Positions 1 to 8,089 of a stretch of 64,000 nt of DNA are shown piece by piece. Below the pieces are notes generated by a model. The model searched no databases. It was not told the DNA's origin and was given only the letters and a program-made list of their open reading frames with translations. The translations under genes and the position numbers were made by a program. Each line of letters opens with the position of its first letter. Positions within the stretch are counted from its first letter, which is position 1. The DNA is from Tolypothrix bouteillei VB521301 (lineage in GTDB: Bacteria; Cyanobacteriota; Cyanobacteriia; Cyanobacteriales; Nostocaceae). The stretch lies in assembly GCF_000760695.4 (NCBI RefSeq), contig NZ_JHEG04000001.1:8936915-9000914 (forward strand), read 5' to 3'.

Positions 1-1171
1 CTGATAATTGTTCTCTGTCTATAAAACCAGGTCCGCTGCGCGTGATGTTAGCGTTCAAGCTTGCAGAAGGAAGCAAAGCAGCTTGCTGCTCTCTAACAGC
101 AAATCTGTTTCGTTCCAAGGTGAGCAAAGCCTCTTGTAAGGTGCGGTTGTTACGCCGTGCTAATTCTATAGCTTCATTTAATGTGATGGGCTGAGTTCCT
201 CGAATCCTGACTTCCTCTGGTCGTGTCGGAAACTGCAAAGGATTTGGGCTGGGATTGAGATAATCGGGAACTTTAATGAAGCCTTGTGAAATTGAGATTG
301 CTGGTGTACTGGGTGTGGTAGGGTTATTATCTTGGCTTACGTCCACTGCCTGACCGGGTGCGGTTGTTGTAGAAGCATCTTGCTTGACATTGACTGACTC
401 GCCCGGAGGAGTCGCAGTCGAATCGGATTGAGCTACACGATTTACAGCCGCAGTATTTGGCGAACAGGTAGAAGATTTAAGAAGTAAAGAAGCAGAACGC
501 CCAACCGAACCTTTTCCTGGTTGCGGGCAAAATTCTACTAGATCTAACATTTGTGCAACTTCTACAACTTTCCCAGTCTTAGGCGTTTCTATAAGTTTTG
601 ATAATAACTGAGAACCCGAGTTTTTCTTCTCTGTAACGGGCTGTTTGGCAGGAGTTGATGTTTTTTCCAAGACCGAACCAGTAGGGTTTGAGTTTTGAAC
701 AACAGCCATAACTGTGCTCTGTTGTGGTTCTTGGTCTGGAATAATAACTGGGTTACTTTGCTTTTGTGTACCAGAAGCAGAACGAATCTTTTTAATCAAA
801 GCGATCTGCTTTATGGTAGGTTTAAATTCTAACAGTACACCTTGAATTTTTCCTGCTATTCGTCGTACTGGTACACCAGTTTTTCCAGTCACTACGACTC
901 CAGCGCGATCGCTTACAGACTTTATAATACCTGCTGCATTGTTAGTAGAAGGCATCACTGAAGTTGCCACACTGTTATTAACAGCAGTTGCTAATCGAGA
1001 ATTGATGTTAATTGTAGCCGAAGTGTCTTCATAAATCGAAGAAAAGACACTCGGTGAGGCAATATGCCTTACTCCAGCGGCTTCTGCAGTATCAGCTAAG
1101 ACAGTTTGCGTAGATAACACTGCTACTGTCACACTGGGTAAGAAACTATAGAAAATTATCTGTCCTTTCAC
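1..1171 (-). CDS. hgdD: TolC-family outer-membrane efflux protein, N-terminal part (HgdD-like), cut by window edge
   Basis: I translated this frame by hand: it is open from a GTG at 1171 to the window edge (about 390 residues, C-terminus missing). A GAGGGG Shine-Dalgarno lies just upstream of the GTG, and an in-frame TGA four codons further up rules out a longer start. It begins with a short hydrophobic segment (signal-like), then a long Ser/Thr/Pro/Gln-rich linker. Near residues 325-375 comes a typical TolC start: ITLNEAIELARRNN, then a helical QEALLTLERN stretch. TolC proteins form the outer-membrane channel of type I and RND exporters. In Anabaena PCC 7120, as I recall, the gene after kaiC is hgdD, the TolC needed for heterocyst glycolipid export, so the neighbourhood supports orthology. 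The long proline-rich extension ahead of the TolC domain fits cyanobacterial members. The name rests on synteny and the visible N-terminal third only. Confidence 0.75.
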   Translation of the reverse strand, partial: MKGQIIFYSFLPSVTVAVLSTQTVLADTAEAAGVRHIASPSVFSSIYEDTSATININSRLATAVNNSVATSVMPSTNNAAGIIKSVSDRAGVVVTGKTGVPVRRIAGKIQGVLLEFKPTIKQIALIKKIRSASGTQKQSNPVIIPDQEPQQSTVMAVVQNSNPTGSVLEKTSTPAKQPVTEKKNSGSQLLSKLIETPKTGKVVEVAQMLDLVEFCPQPGKGSVGRSASLLLKSSTCSPNTAAVNRVAQSDSTATPPGESVNVKQDASTTTAPGQAVDVSQDNNPTTPSTPAISISQGFIKVPDYLNPSPNPLQFPTRPEEVRIRGTQPITLNEAIELARRNNRTLQEALLTLERNRFAVREQQAALLPSASLNANITRSGPGFIDREQLS

Positions 1172-1277
1172 CGCATCCCCTCACACAAAAATATAGCGGC
1201 AGAAACCCTTTCTCACCACAAAACAACAATATATCACGATGTTAACTTTGAGAATCGTAATACAACGAAGCCAAATT

Positions 1278-2840
1278 TTAGGAATCAGAACTCCGCTCAT
1301 CTTGAAAACTCTTGACAATGCGCGAAAGTTCTGCCTTCTCATCGATAGTAACGCGGGTAGGAGCACCACTGACAATCCGTTCGTAATTCCGGAAGGAATC
1401 CTTAATTTCGGGACCATCGGCTGTAATATTGTATTCACGAATCCCCTTATCGTGCCACGAGCCTCGCATTTTAAATACGTTAATTGCCCGCGACATTTCT
1501 CCACGAATTTCTACATACTGCAACATCAAAATTGTGTCAGTAATCGTAGAAATATGAGAGTCGGTAATTGAGTGAGAACCCATAAATTGGTCAGTTGTAT
1601 TGGTAAAGAAGCCAGTAATTTCTTCTTGTTTCGCGTAACCCGTAACACCAATAACGAACTGACGAAATGCATTATTGCTTACCCCTCTTGCCAAGGCAGA
1701 AAGAGAGTCAATGGCAATACGCGATGGTTTAAATTCAGCAATTTCTGACTTAATAATTTGCAAATGGTCTTCTAAACCCGTTGATTCAGGATAAGTACAA
1801 ATTATTTTTAGTAAACCTTGGCGTTCTAAATCTTCAAATTCAATACCCCATGAAGAGGCATTGCGGGACAACTGAGCACGGGATTCTTCGTAGGCGAACA
1901 AGATAGCTCGTTCGTTACTGATACAGCCATTTTGTAAAAATTTGCTAACCAGCAATGTCTTTCCTGTACCGGTTGCTCCTGTTGCTAAAATAATCGAATC
2001 CTTAAAGAAACCACCTCCACACATTGCATCTAGGGTTTTAACTCCAGAAGAAACTCTCACATTAGAAGAACGTTGGGTTAGGCGCATAGCTCCTAATGGG
2101 AATATATTGACTCCTTCATTGGTAATTGTAAAAGGATATTCGCCTTTCATATGTGTTGTACCGCGCAATTTGAGAATTTCAATCGTGCGTCGGCGGCGTT
2201 CTCCTTCTAAAACATTCCGCACAATCACCACATTATCAGAAACAAATTCTTCCACTCCAAAACAAGCAACCGGTCCGTATTCCTCAGTTCGCTCGGTGGT
2301 GATAATTGTAGTGACACTCAGTTGCTTGAGACGTGCTACAAGGCGAAATATTTCCCGTCGCACGACTCCTACAGCTTCATACTGCTGAAATACAGCTGTT
2401 ATTGAATCAATAGATACACGTTTAGCTTTGTACTTACGAATAGCATATTGCAGGCGCTCAATCAGCGCGGACAAATCGAAGTTTCCCACCACATCTTGTC
2501 CTTCTGGGTCGGGAGAAGCATCAAGTATAAATAACTTCCCATCATCGATCAAGCGTTGCAAATTCCAACCAAAAATACAGGCATTCTTAATAATATCGCT
2601 TGGAGATTCTTCAAAAGTAACAAAAACTCCCGGTTCATCAAAATAACTAATACCGTTATAGAGAAATTGAAGAGAAAATAAAGTTTTACCCGTTCCAGAG
2701 GTACCGCTTACCAAAGTAGTTCTACCTATTGGCAAACCACCGTGGCTTACGTCATCGAAGCCCTCTATCATAGTCCGAATTTTTTCTACACCTCCAAGTG
2801 ACGGTGTCCTGCTTGGCTCTGTATACCCTTTTTCACTCAT
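1278..2840 (-). CDS. kaiC: Circadian clock ATPase/kinase KaiC
   Basis: Core oscillator protein: a double RecA-like ATPase forming hexamers with autokinase, autophosphatase and slow ATPase activity, controlled by KaiA and KaiB. The 520-residue product has two P-loops, GTSGTGKT (K52) in CI and GATGTGKT (K294) in CII, the catalytic Glu pair E77/E78, and the dual phosphorylation site S431/T432 in HISTITDT. These positions coincide exactly with the numbering known for Synechococcus KaiC when the ATG at 2840 is used; an in-frame TTG nine bases upstream would break that agreement. The C-terminal tail beyond residue 490 is the presumed KaiA-binding A-loop and tail region. It is the third gene of a minus-strand kaiA-kaiB-kaiC operon, 149 bp after kaiB. 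All key residues are intact, so it should be a functional clock protein. Confidence 0.98.
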   Translation of the reverse strand: MSEKGYTEPSRTPSLGGVEKIRTMIEGFDDVSHGGLPIGRTTLVSGTSGTGKTLFSLQFLYNGISYFDEPGVFVTFEESPSDIIKNACIFGWNLQRLIDDGKLFILDASPDPEGQDVVGNFDLSALIERLQYAIRKYKAKRVSIDSITAVFQQYEAVGVVRREIFRLVARLKQLSVTTIITTERTEEYGPVACFGVEEFVSDNVVIVRNVLEGERRRRTIEILKLRGTTHMKGEYPFTITNEGVNIFPLGAMRLTQRSSNVRVSSGVKTLDAMCGGGFFKDSIILATGATGTGKTLLVSKFLQNGCISNERAILFAYEESRAQLSRNASSWGIEFEDLERQGLLKIICTYPESTGLEDHLQIIKSEIAEFKPSRIAIDSLSALARGVSNNAFRQFVIGVTGYAKQEEITGFFTNTTDQFMGSHSITDSHISTITDTILMLQYVEIRGEMSRAINVFKMRGSWHDKGIREYNITADGPEIKDSFRNYERIVSGAPTRVTIDEKAELSRIVKSFQDERSSDS

Positions 2841-2989
2841 TGTTAACAATTACAAATAGGGATGTACCCCTGCCTTTTATTGATAAAGTACTCTGTTGAT
2901 ATTTTCTGGTTATAAGCTATCATACTCCTACTTTGCACAGAGTCTAAAGCTAGACAACTGACGTAGCATTGAACTTTGGCATTGTGAGT

Positions 2990-3310
2990 TTATTTTTCCA
3001 ACTGTTCTTCTTCCTCTGTTAATTCTTCATACAGTAAATCCAATCCAATGAGTACTCTTTCTCTATCTGATAAATCTCCAATAATTTTCCGCACAGGTGG
3101 CGGTAGTATTTTGGATAGTGTGGGAGTCGCTAATATTTTATCTTCTTCTGCCAATTGCGGATTTTTTAACACGTCTATCACTTTTAAAGCATAAACACCT
3201 TGAAATTCCTGTTCTAGAATGTTTTTAAGGACTTTCAAGGCCCGTACTGAATTTGGTGTGTTTCCCGCTACATAAAGCTTGAGAACGTATGTTTTTCTGA
3301 GATTTTTCAT
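2990..3310 (-). CDS. kaiB: Circadian clock protein KaiB
   Basis: Fold-switching thioredoxin-like protein that binds phosphorylated KaiC, sequesters KaiA and competes with the kinase SasA. Starting at the ATG at 3310 the product is 106 residues and begins [20 protein letters not shown], the usual KaiB start; the frame continues 55 codons further upstream but that extension does not resemble KaiB and overlaps the end of kaiA. The core contains the conserved [23 protein letters not shown] region and the [17 protein letters not shown] segment involved in fold switching, followed by an acidic C-terminal tail rich in Glu. It lies 112 bp after kaiA and 149 bp before kaiC. No clear Shine-Dalgarno precedes the chosen ATG, so start choice rests on family length and N-terminal similarity. 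Confidence 0.97.
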   Translation of the reverse strand: MKNLRKTYVLKLYVAGNTPNSVRALKVLKNILEQEFQGVYALKVIDVLKNPQLAEEDKILATPTLSKILPPPVRKIIGDLSDRERVLIGLDLLYEELTEEEEQLEK

Positions 3311-3422
3311 ATGTTGAGATACAGGCTCTAGGTAAACATGAAACTGAAAAATGCAATGCATTTCTAAAGATTTAGAGGATTGCCTACTTGGCCTGCTATT
3401 ACTCTCTTGGGCTTTTTTGAAC

Positions 3423-3731
3423 CTATTTTTGAATTGAACAACGATAGAGTTCGCACAGGTGAGCCAATATATCAATTAGTGTCAGGCGGTAATCCAGCAA
3501 TGCCTCATCGTTCCTTCCTTCTAATTTTAACTGTTTGGAAAATTCCTCAATAAGTTCCATATGAATTTCTATAATTTGTGGCACAGGAATATTAGCATAA
3601 AATACTGCTTTGATAAATTTATCAATTTTTTCGTTTAATGTTTTGTCTGAAATGGTAAAGTAGTCTATAAGAATTTGACGGTAATCTGATTTGAGTTGTT
3701 GCAATAATGCCTGCTGTTCGGCTCCTGTCAT
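3423..3731 (-). CDS. kaiA: Circadian clock protein KaiA, short form (C-terminal domain only)
   Basis: KaiA stimulates KaiC autophosphorylation by binding the KaiC C-terminal tail. This product has 102 residues and corresponds only to the four-helix C-terminal dimerisation and KaiC-binding domain (for example the [22 protein letters not shown] and [20 protein letters not shown] stretches). The N-terminal pseudo-receiver domain of unicellular KaiA (about 284 residues) is absent. That short form is established for Anabaena/Nostoc, so it is a lineage trait rather than a local truncation; no relic of the receiver domain is seen in the 800 bp upstream. It is the first gene of the kai operon and is divergent from the histidine kinase at 4530. 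Start is the ATG at 3731. Confidence 0.95.
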   Translation of the reverse strand: MTGAEQQALLQQLKSDYRQILIDYFTISDKTLNEKIDKFIKAVFYANIPVPQIIEIHMELIEEFSKQLKLEGRNDEALLDYRLTLIDILAHLCELYRCSIQK

Positions 3732-4529
3732 TTGTTAAAAAACCTGGTGGAGTTCTGACTTGGGGCATTTAACTACATAAAAATTTGAGATTAGTTCTTA
3801 ATTAAGAGGTTGTAGTAGCCACCTGATTGATATCGTTAAGACCCATCCCGAAAGTTGCTTCAACAGGCACTTGGTAGATTTAGGCGTTACTGACGTAAGT
3901 CACGGTGTTTAAGTGCCTTATCTTTCCTAAGTATAGCCTTTGGATAAAATCGTATTTGTTTATACGATGATTTGTTGGCTGAGAAGCCAAACACAGCAAC
4001 GTTAAAAGAAAGTAAACCCAACTGGTTGGGATTTATGTTATCGATGAGTAGCATCTATCTAAATATAGATTTTTTTGTTGCACTCCACAATAAGATAGTT
4101 AAACGAAAATAAACGAATATCGCGATCTAAATCATTATAATTCCTAAAGGTTCTAAAACGAATCTTTAGAGCCATAATTGTTCTAGCTGTTGCTGTCAAT
4201 TCTTAAAATATCTGGGTTGTTGAACCAAGCTCCAATATGGGGGAAGTGTAAAGGCTGAAGTGACAAGCGATCTTATTACTCAGCGTTCTAACCATCGCAC
4301 CTAAAAACTTTATACTTTATTCTTTTTGTTGACTGTTTTTAACTCCTACAAAAAGATTTGTTAGGAAAGCAAAGGTTTTACCAATTAGGCGTTAACTTAT
4401 GGAAAGAATCGATCTGCTAGTGTCTTTCTAGAGGATACTGCTTCAAACGCTAACACGTAAGCTTAATTGGCAGCTAGCTAATGATGCCAACAGGCGCACA
4501 TTCCCCTAGAAGAATGACCACCACGCTAT
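3732..4529. promoter_or_regulatory. Large divergent intergenic region upstream of kaiA and of the hybrid kinase
   Basis: This stretch of about 800 bp between the divergent kaiA and hybrid kinase genes holds no ORF I can support on either strand. It must carry the kai operon promoter and the kinase promoter. It is AT-rich and contains a short hairpin around 4014-4036 (CCCAA-CTGG-TTGGG with flanking A/T pairs). I could not identify individual -35/-10 boxes with confidence. Confidence 0.5.
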
Positions 4530-7500
4530 ATGTCAATGCTAAAGTACCCTCTTTATGATTTTATCGCAACCGTACCCACCTGCTTAGAAACAGCAACTCT
4601 AGCAGATGTACTGGATGTTTTTGAGAAAGAACAGTGTCAAGCTATTGCTGTGTTAGATGAGCAGCAGTACTTTTTGGGATTGCTTTATTCTGCCCGCTTA
4701 GTACCACAATTCCTGCTAGCAGGTTCCGAGGGCGATCGCTTCAAGTCATCTCACTTACAGCAATCAATCTCAATGTTAGCCCAAGAGCTACTTCACCCAC
4801 TACAAACAATTCCCGCCTCATTTCAAGTGGAGCAATTGGGTAGGTTTCTGCGTTCTCAAAGAATTCCTGCGAACACTCATTTGGATTGGGCACTCATTGA
4901 CTCAGATAGCAAATTTTTGGGGCTTGTAGATAACTCACGTCTATTGAAGTGGTTGGTTGTACACCAATTTGAGACGCCAAAGAAAAAGAGCGCTCGAGAT
5001 GCAAGCGTTGAAAAAGCCCGCGCTTTTTATCAAAAGCGCATAAAATACCATCCACAAAGAGATAAACCTTTAATACAATTGCTGGAGCGATTGCCCTGGC
5101 CTTTGATGCTACAAACAGGTAGCGGTGAAGTTGTCACTCAAAATCCAGCATGGTGGCAACAGTTGGGGGCTTTAAAAGATCCAGAAGGGGTCAGGAGACA
5201 AGTAGAGGCAATTCTGGCAACAACTCCATCAAAATATTCAACCCAAACAGGTGTTAAAGCTCATTCCTATGACAACAGTATCCAAGAAATGGAAGAAAAG
5301 CTTTCGTCTGTTGTGACTCAATCTATTTACACTAACGAAGGAGCTTACCGCAAAAAACTAGTGTCTCCTCCCACGACCTTTCCAGAGCAACCATTACCAG
5401 AAACATCTGCATCACGATGCTTCTTAAACAGACAATTGGGAACTTGTACCTGTGTTGTAGAAGTGCAAAACGGTCAGGAAAGAGTTTGGCAATTTGCCAA
5501 AATTCCTTTAGATAGCCCTGAATTAAAAGTTTTGGGTATGGAATCAGCAACATCACTCAACACTCAGGGATCGGATCTTGAAAACGATTTGTGGATCGTT
5601 CTAGCGACAGATGTTACAGAACAACAGCAACTCTGTAAAGAACTCGCAGCAAAAAACGCCGATCTCATTCAACTGAATCGTTTAAAAGATGAATTTTTGG
5701 CTTGTATCAGTCACGAACTCAAAACCCCCCTAACAGCTGTTTTAGGGTTGTCACGTTTACTAGTCGATCGGCAATTGGGAGAACTGAACGAACGTCAAGC
5801 CCGTTATGCAGGGCTGATTCATCAAAGCGGGCGTCATCTGATGAGTGTGGTCAATGATATTTTAGATCTCACCCGCATGGAAACAGGACAGATGGAACTT
5901 GCTCTATCCAACGTGACGATTCGCTCGGTATGCGATCGCGCTGTTTCCGAAGCAAAAGTTATTCATGCCCAAAGTACCAAAACTCCCATCAGTACTCAAT
6001 CTCAAACCACATCTGTAAGAGAACACCAATTTAGCCTTTCCATTGAACCGGGTTTAAATGAGATGGTGGCAGACGAGTTGCGCTTGCGACAGATGTTGGT
6101 ACATCTGCTTTCTAACGCTTTTAAATTTACAGAAACAGGTGGTGAAATCGGGTTGTGGGTAACTCGTTGGGAAGGTTGGATTGCCTTTACAGTTTGGGAT
6201 ACAGGCATTGGCATTCCCGAACACCAACAGCATCTCATCTTTCAAAAATTCCAACAACTAGAAAATCCCCTTACCCGTCAATATGAAGGAACGGGATTGG
6301 GGCTAGTTTTAACCAGAGCGCTAGCACGACTTCATGGCGGTGAGGTAAGCTTCTTGTCCCGTGAAGGCAAAGGTAGCCAGTTTACACTCCTCCTCCCTCC
6401 AAGTCCGCCACAAAAAGGTGTAGGGTCTCGAGAGTGGGAATTGGGAAGCGTAAAACAGAAAGGATTAAAAACAGAAAATTGGGAAGATGACACCGTTTCC
6501 CCAATCCCATCAGTCCGCACAACAAAAGAAACTCCTTCAGGGGGTAAAATTCGCCATCACCAATCCCGAATCGCCAATTCCCCCACTCACTACAACAACA
6601 GCTTGGTGTTGGTTGTTGAGGCTGTAGCCCGGTACATAGAAGACTTGACCGAACAACTCACTGGTTTGGGCTATCGAGTTGTGATTGCTCGATCGGGGTG
6701 TGAAGCAGTAGAAAAAGCTCGTCGCTTACAACCTAAAGCTATCTTCCTCAATCCTTTAGTTCCATTACTGTCAGGATGGGATGTACTCACCTTACTGAAA
6801 TCCGATGAAGTCAGTCGTCATATCCCTGTTGTCGTCACAGCAACAGGAGCAGAAAAAGAGCAAGCATTCGCCAACCGAGCCGATGGTTTTTTAAGCTTAC
6901 CAGTACAACATCAGGTTTTGGCACCACTGATCGAAAGTTTGTGTATTGCACCAGAAGAAAAGAAGCAAAAACCTGATGAAGCCCAACTCCTAAAAGATAA
7001 AACGCCCTTGCGAATTTTAAGGCTAGTCAATCTCGATCGCCAACCTCTCAACGCGCACCCATTTTTACAAGAACACCGGGTTCTGGAAGTAGACAACATA
7101 GATCAAGCAGAACTTCTTTCTCGAGTTTGGCAATTTGACGTTATTTTACTGGATGTAGAGATGCCAGAAGCGGAGAACCTGCTGCAACAACTCAATCTCC
7201 ACCCTCAGTTAGCAGCTCTACCCCTTGTCACTTGCAATGTAGCAACAACGCAAACGGCTTCTCAAATAGCTGGACTTTCTGTATTCCCATGTCTAACACC
7301 GTTAGGTACAGAAAAGAAAAATGCAAGCCAAAAAACAGACACTTTACTATCTGTCCTGCAAATTGCATCTGGAGTCTGCTGTCCGCCCAGCATCTTAGTA
7401 CTGGATTTAGCAATACTCCCAGATTTACCAGAAACAAGACCTCACAAAAGAAACCACCAGATAGAAAAGGCAACTGCCTTAAGTAGTATGTTTGGAGATA

Positions 7501-7946
7501 ATAACTCTTGCCCGATCCAAGGATTACAACCTTTAACTATCTGGCGCGGTTCTGAGTGGTTCCAAGCACTGATTCAGTACTTGCAAACAGCAGGCTTTAA
7601 AGCATCAATGAGTCGTTCTTGGGCAGAACTACTACAGCAAATTCGTCACCAAAGTGTTGATTTACTCCTGATTTGTTTGGGAGAGTCTACTCTTACAAAA
7701 GAAGTTCACTTAGCACTGAAAGCTTTGGGACAATTACCTTTTGATTTGCCACCAGTGTTGGTACTTGACCAACGATTAAATTCTATGAACTTGGAAAACA
7801 ATCAATCTACCGTTGTTCAAGAGAGAACCGATAATCAGCCTGATTCAGTACAGACTGTTTTAGACTCAGTAACTTGCCAAATCTTACCCCGATCTATATC
7901 AATGGAAGAATTATTAAACAAGATCAATCAAACTTTAAATGGCTAA
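4530..7946 (+). CDS. Hybrid sensor histidine kinase with CBS-like input and degenerate receiver domains
   Basis: Predicted soluble two-component sensor of 1138 residues; no membrane segment is seen. Order: a CBS-pair-like module (about 10-145), a PAS-like stretch (about 180-215), HisKA with phospho-acceptor His at residue 395 (FLACISHELKTPLTAVLG), HATPase_c to about residue 625 ending in GTGLGLVLTRALARLHGG, then a low-complexity linker, and three receiver-like blocks. The first receiver (about 690-810) has Asn741 where the phospho-acceptor Asp belongs (IFLNPLVPLLSGWD); the second (about 826-900) keeps Asp875 (VILLDVEMPEA); the third (about 1000-1060) is very degenerate. Output through the first receiver is therefore probably phosphorylation-independent. 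The gene is divergent from kaiA, which makes a clock link tempting, but nothing in the sequence proves it. The last codons, Asn-Gly-stop, lie inside a heptamer repeat. Confidence 0.85.
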   Translation: MSMLKYPLYDFIATVPTCLETATLADVLDVFEKEQCQAIAVLDEQQYFLGLLYSARLVPQFLLAGSEGDRFKSSHLQQSISMLAQELLHPLQTIPASFQVEQLGRFLRSQRIPANTHLDWALIDSDSKFLGLVDNSRLLKWLVVHQFETPKKKSARDASVEKARAFYQKRIKYHPQRDKPLIQLLERLPWPLMLQTGSGEVVTQNPAWWQQLGALKDPEGVRRQVEAILATTPSKYSTQTGVKAHSYDNSIQEMEEKLSSVVTQSIYTNEGAYRKKLVSPPTTFPEQPLPETSASRCFLNRQLGTCTCVVEVQNGQERVWQFAKIPLDSPELKVLGMESATSLNTQGSDLENDLWIVLATDVTEQQQLCKELAAKNADLIQLNRLKDEFLACISHELKTPLTAVLGLSRLLVDRQLGELNERQARYAGLIHQSGRHLMSVVNDILDLTRMETGQMELALSNVTIRSVCDRAVSEAKVIHAQSTKTPISTQSQTTSVREHQFSLSIEPGLNEMVADELRLRQMLVHLLSNAFKFTETGGEIGLWVTRWEGWIAFTVWDTGIGIPEHQQHLIFQKFQQLENPLTRQYEGTGLGLVLTRALARLHGGEVSFLSREGKGSQFTLLLPPSPPQKGVGSREWELGSVKQKGLKTENWEDDTVSPIPSVRTTKETPSGGKIRHHQSRIANSPTHYNNSLVLVVEAVARYIEDLTEQLTGLGYRVVIARSGCEAVEKARRLQPKAIFLNPLVPLLSGWDVLTLLKSDEVSRHIPVVVTATGAEKEQAFANRADGFLSLPVQHQVLAPLIESLCIAPEEKKQKPDEAQLLKDKTPLRILRLVNLDRQPLNAHPFLQEHRVLEVDNIDQAELLSRVWQFDVILLDVEMPEAENLLQQLNLHPQLAALPLVTCNVATTQTASQIAGLSVFPCLTPLGTEKKNASQKTDTLLSVLQIASGVCCPPSILVLDLAILPDLPETRPHKRNHQIEKATALSSMFGDNNSCPIQGLQPLTIWRGSEWFQALIQYLQTAGFKASMSRSWAELLQQIRHQSVDLLLICLGESTLTKEVHLALKALGQLPFDLPPVLVLDQRLNSMNLENNQSTVVQERTDNQPDSVQTVLDSVTCQILPRSISMEELLNKINQTLNG

Positions 7947-7957
7947 TGGCTAATGGC
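7939..7957 (+). repeat. Short tandem heptamer repeat (GGCTAAT type)
   Basis: About two and a half units of a GGCTAAT heptamer begin inside the last codons of the hybrid kinase, and the TAA stop of that gene is part of the repeat. The same unit recurs at 34002, 42918 and 56207. Such short tandemly repeated heptamers are known from heterocystous cyanobacteria. Confidence 0.8.
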
Positions 7958-7979
7958 GCAATCAACAATTAGCAATTAT

Positions 7980-8059
7980 TAGCAATCCTATTTGAGATCT
8001 AAACAAGGAAGACAAAGAAGACAAGGAAGAGATGTTCGTAAATCATTTAGGACTGCTAT
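7980..8059 (+). repeat. About 80-bp inverted-terminal repeat element, copy A
   Basis: This segment matches the reverse complement of 44037-44117 almost base for base (about ten differences by eye). The ends form imperfect inverted repeats: AGCAATCCTATTTGA at one end against TCATTTAGGACTGCTAT at the other. The interior is purine-rich (ACAAGGAAGACAA type). It has no coding capacity and looks like a tiny MITE or REP-like element. No convincing target duplication is visible because both flanks are themselves ATTAGCAATT-type repeats. Confidence 0.7.
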
Positions 8060-8089
8060 AGCAATTAGCAATTAGCCATTAGCAATTAA

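Noticed and set aside
1942..2388. Long plus-strand frame opposite kaiC
   Set aside because: It is a shadow of the highly conserved kaiC coding strand and has no motif of its own.
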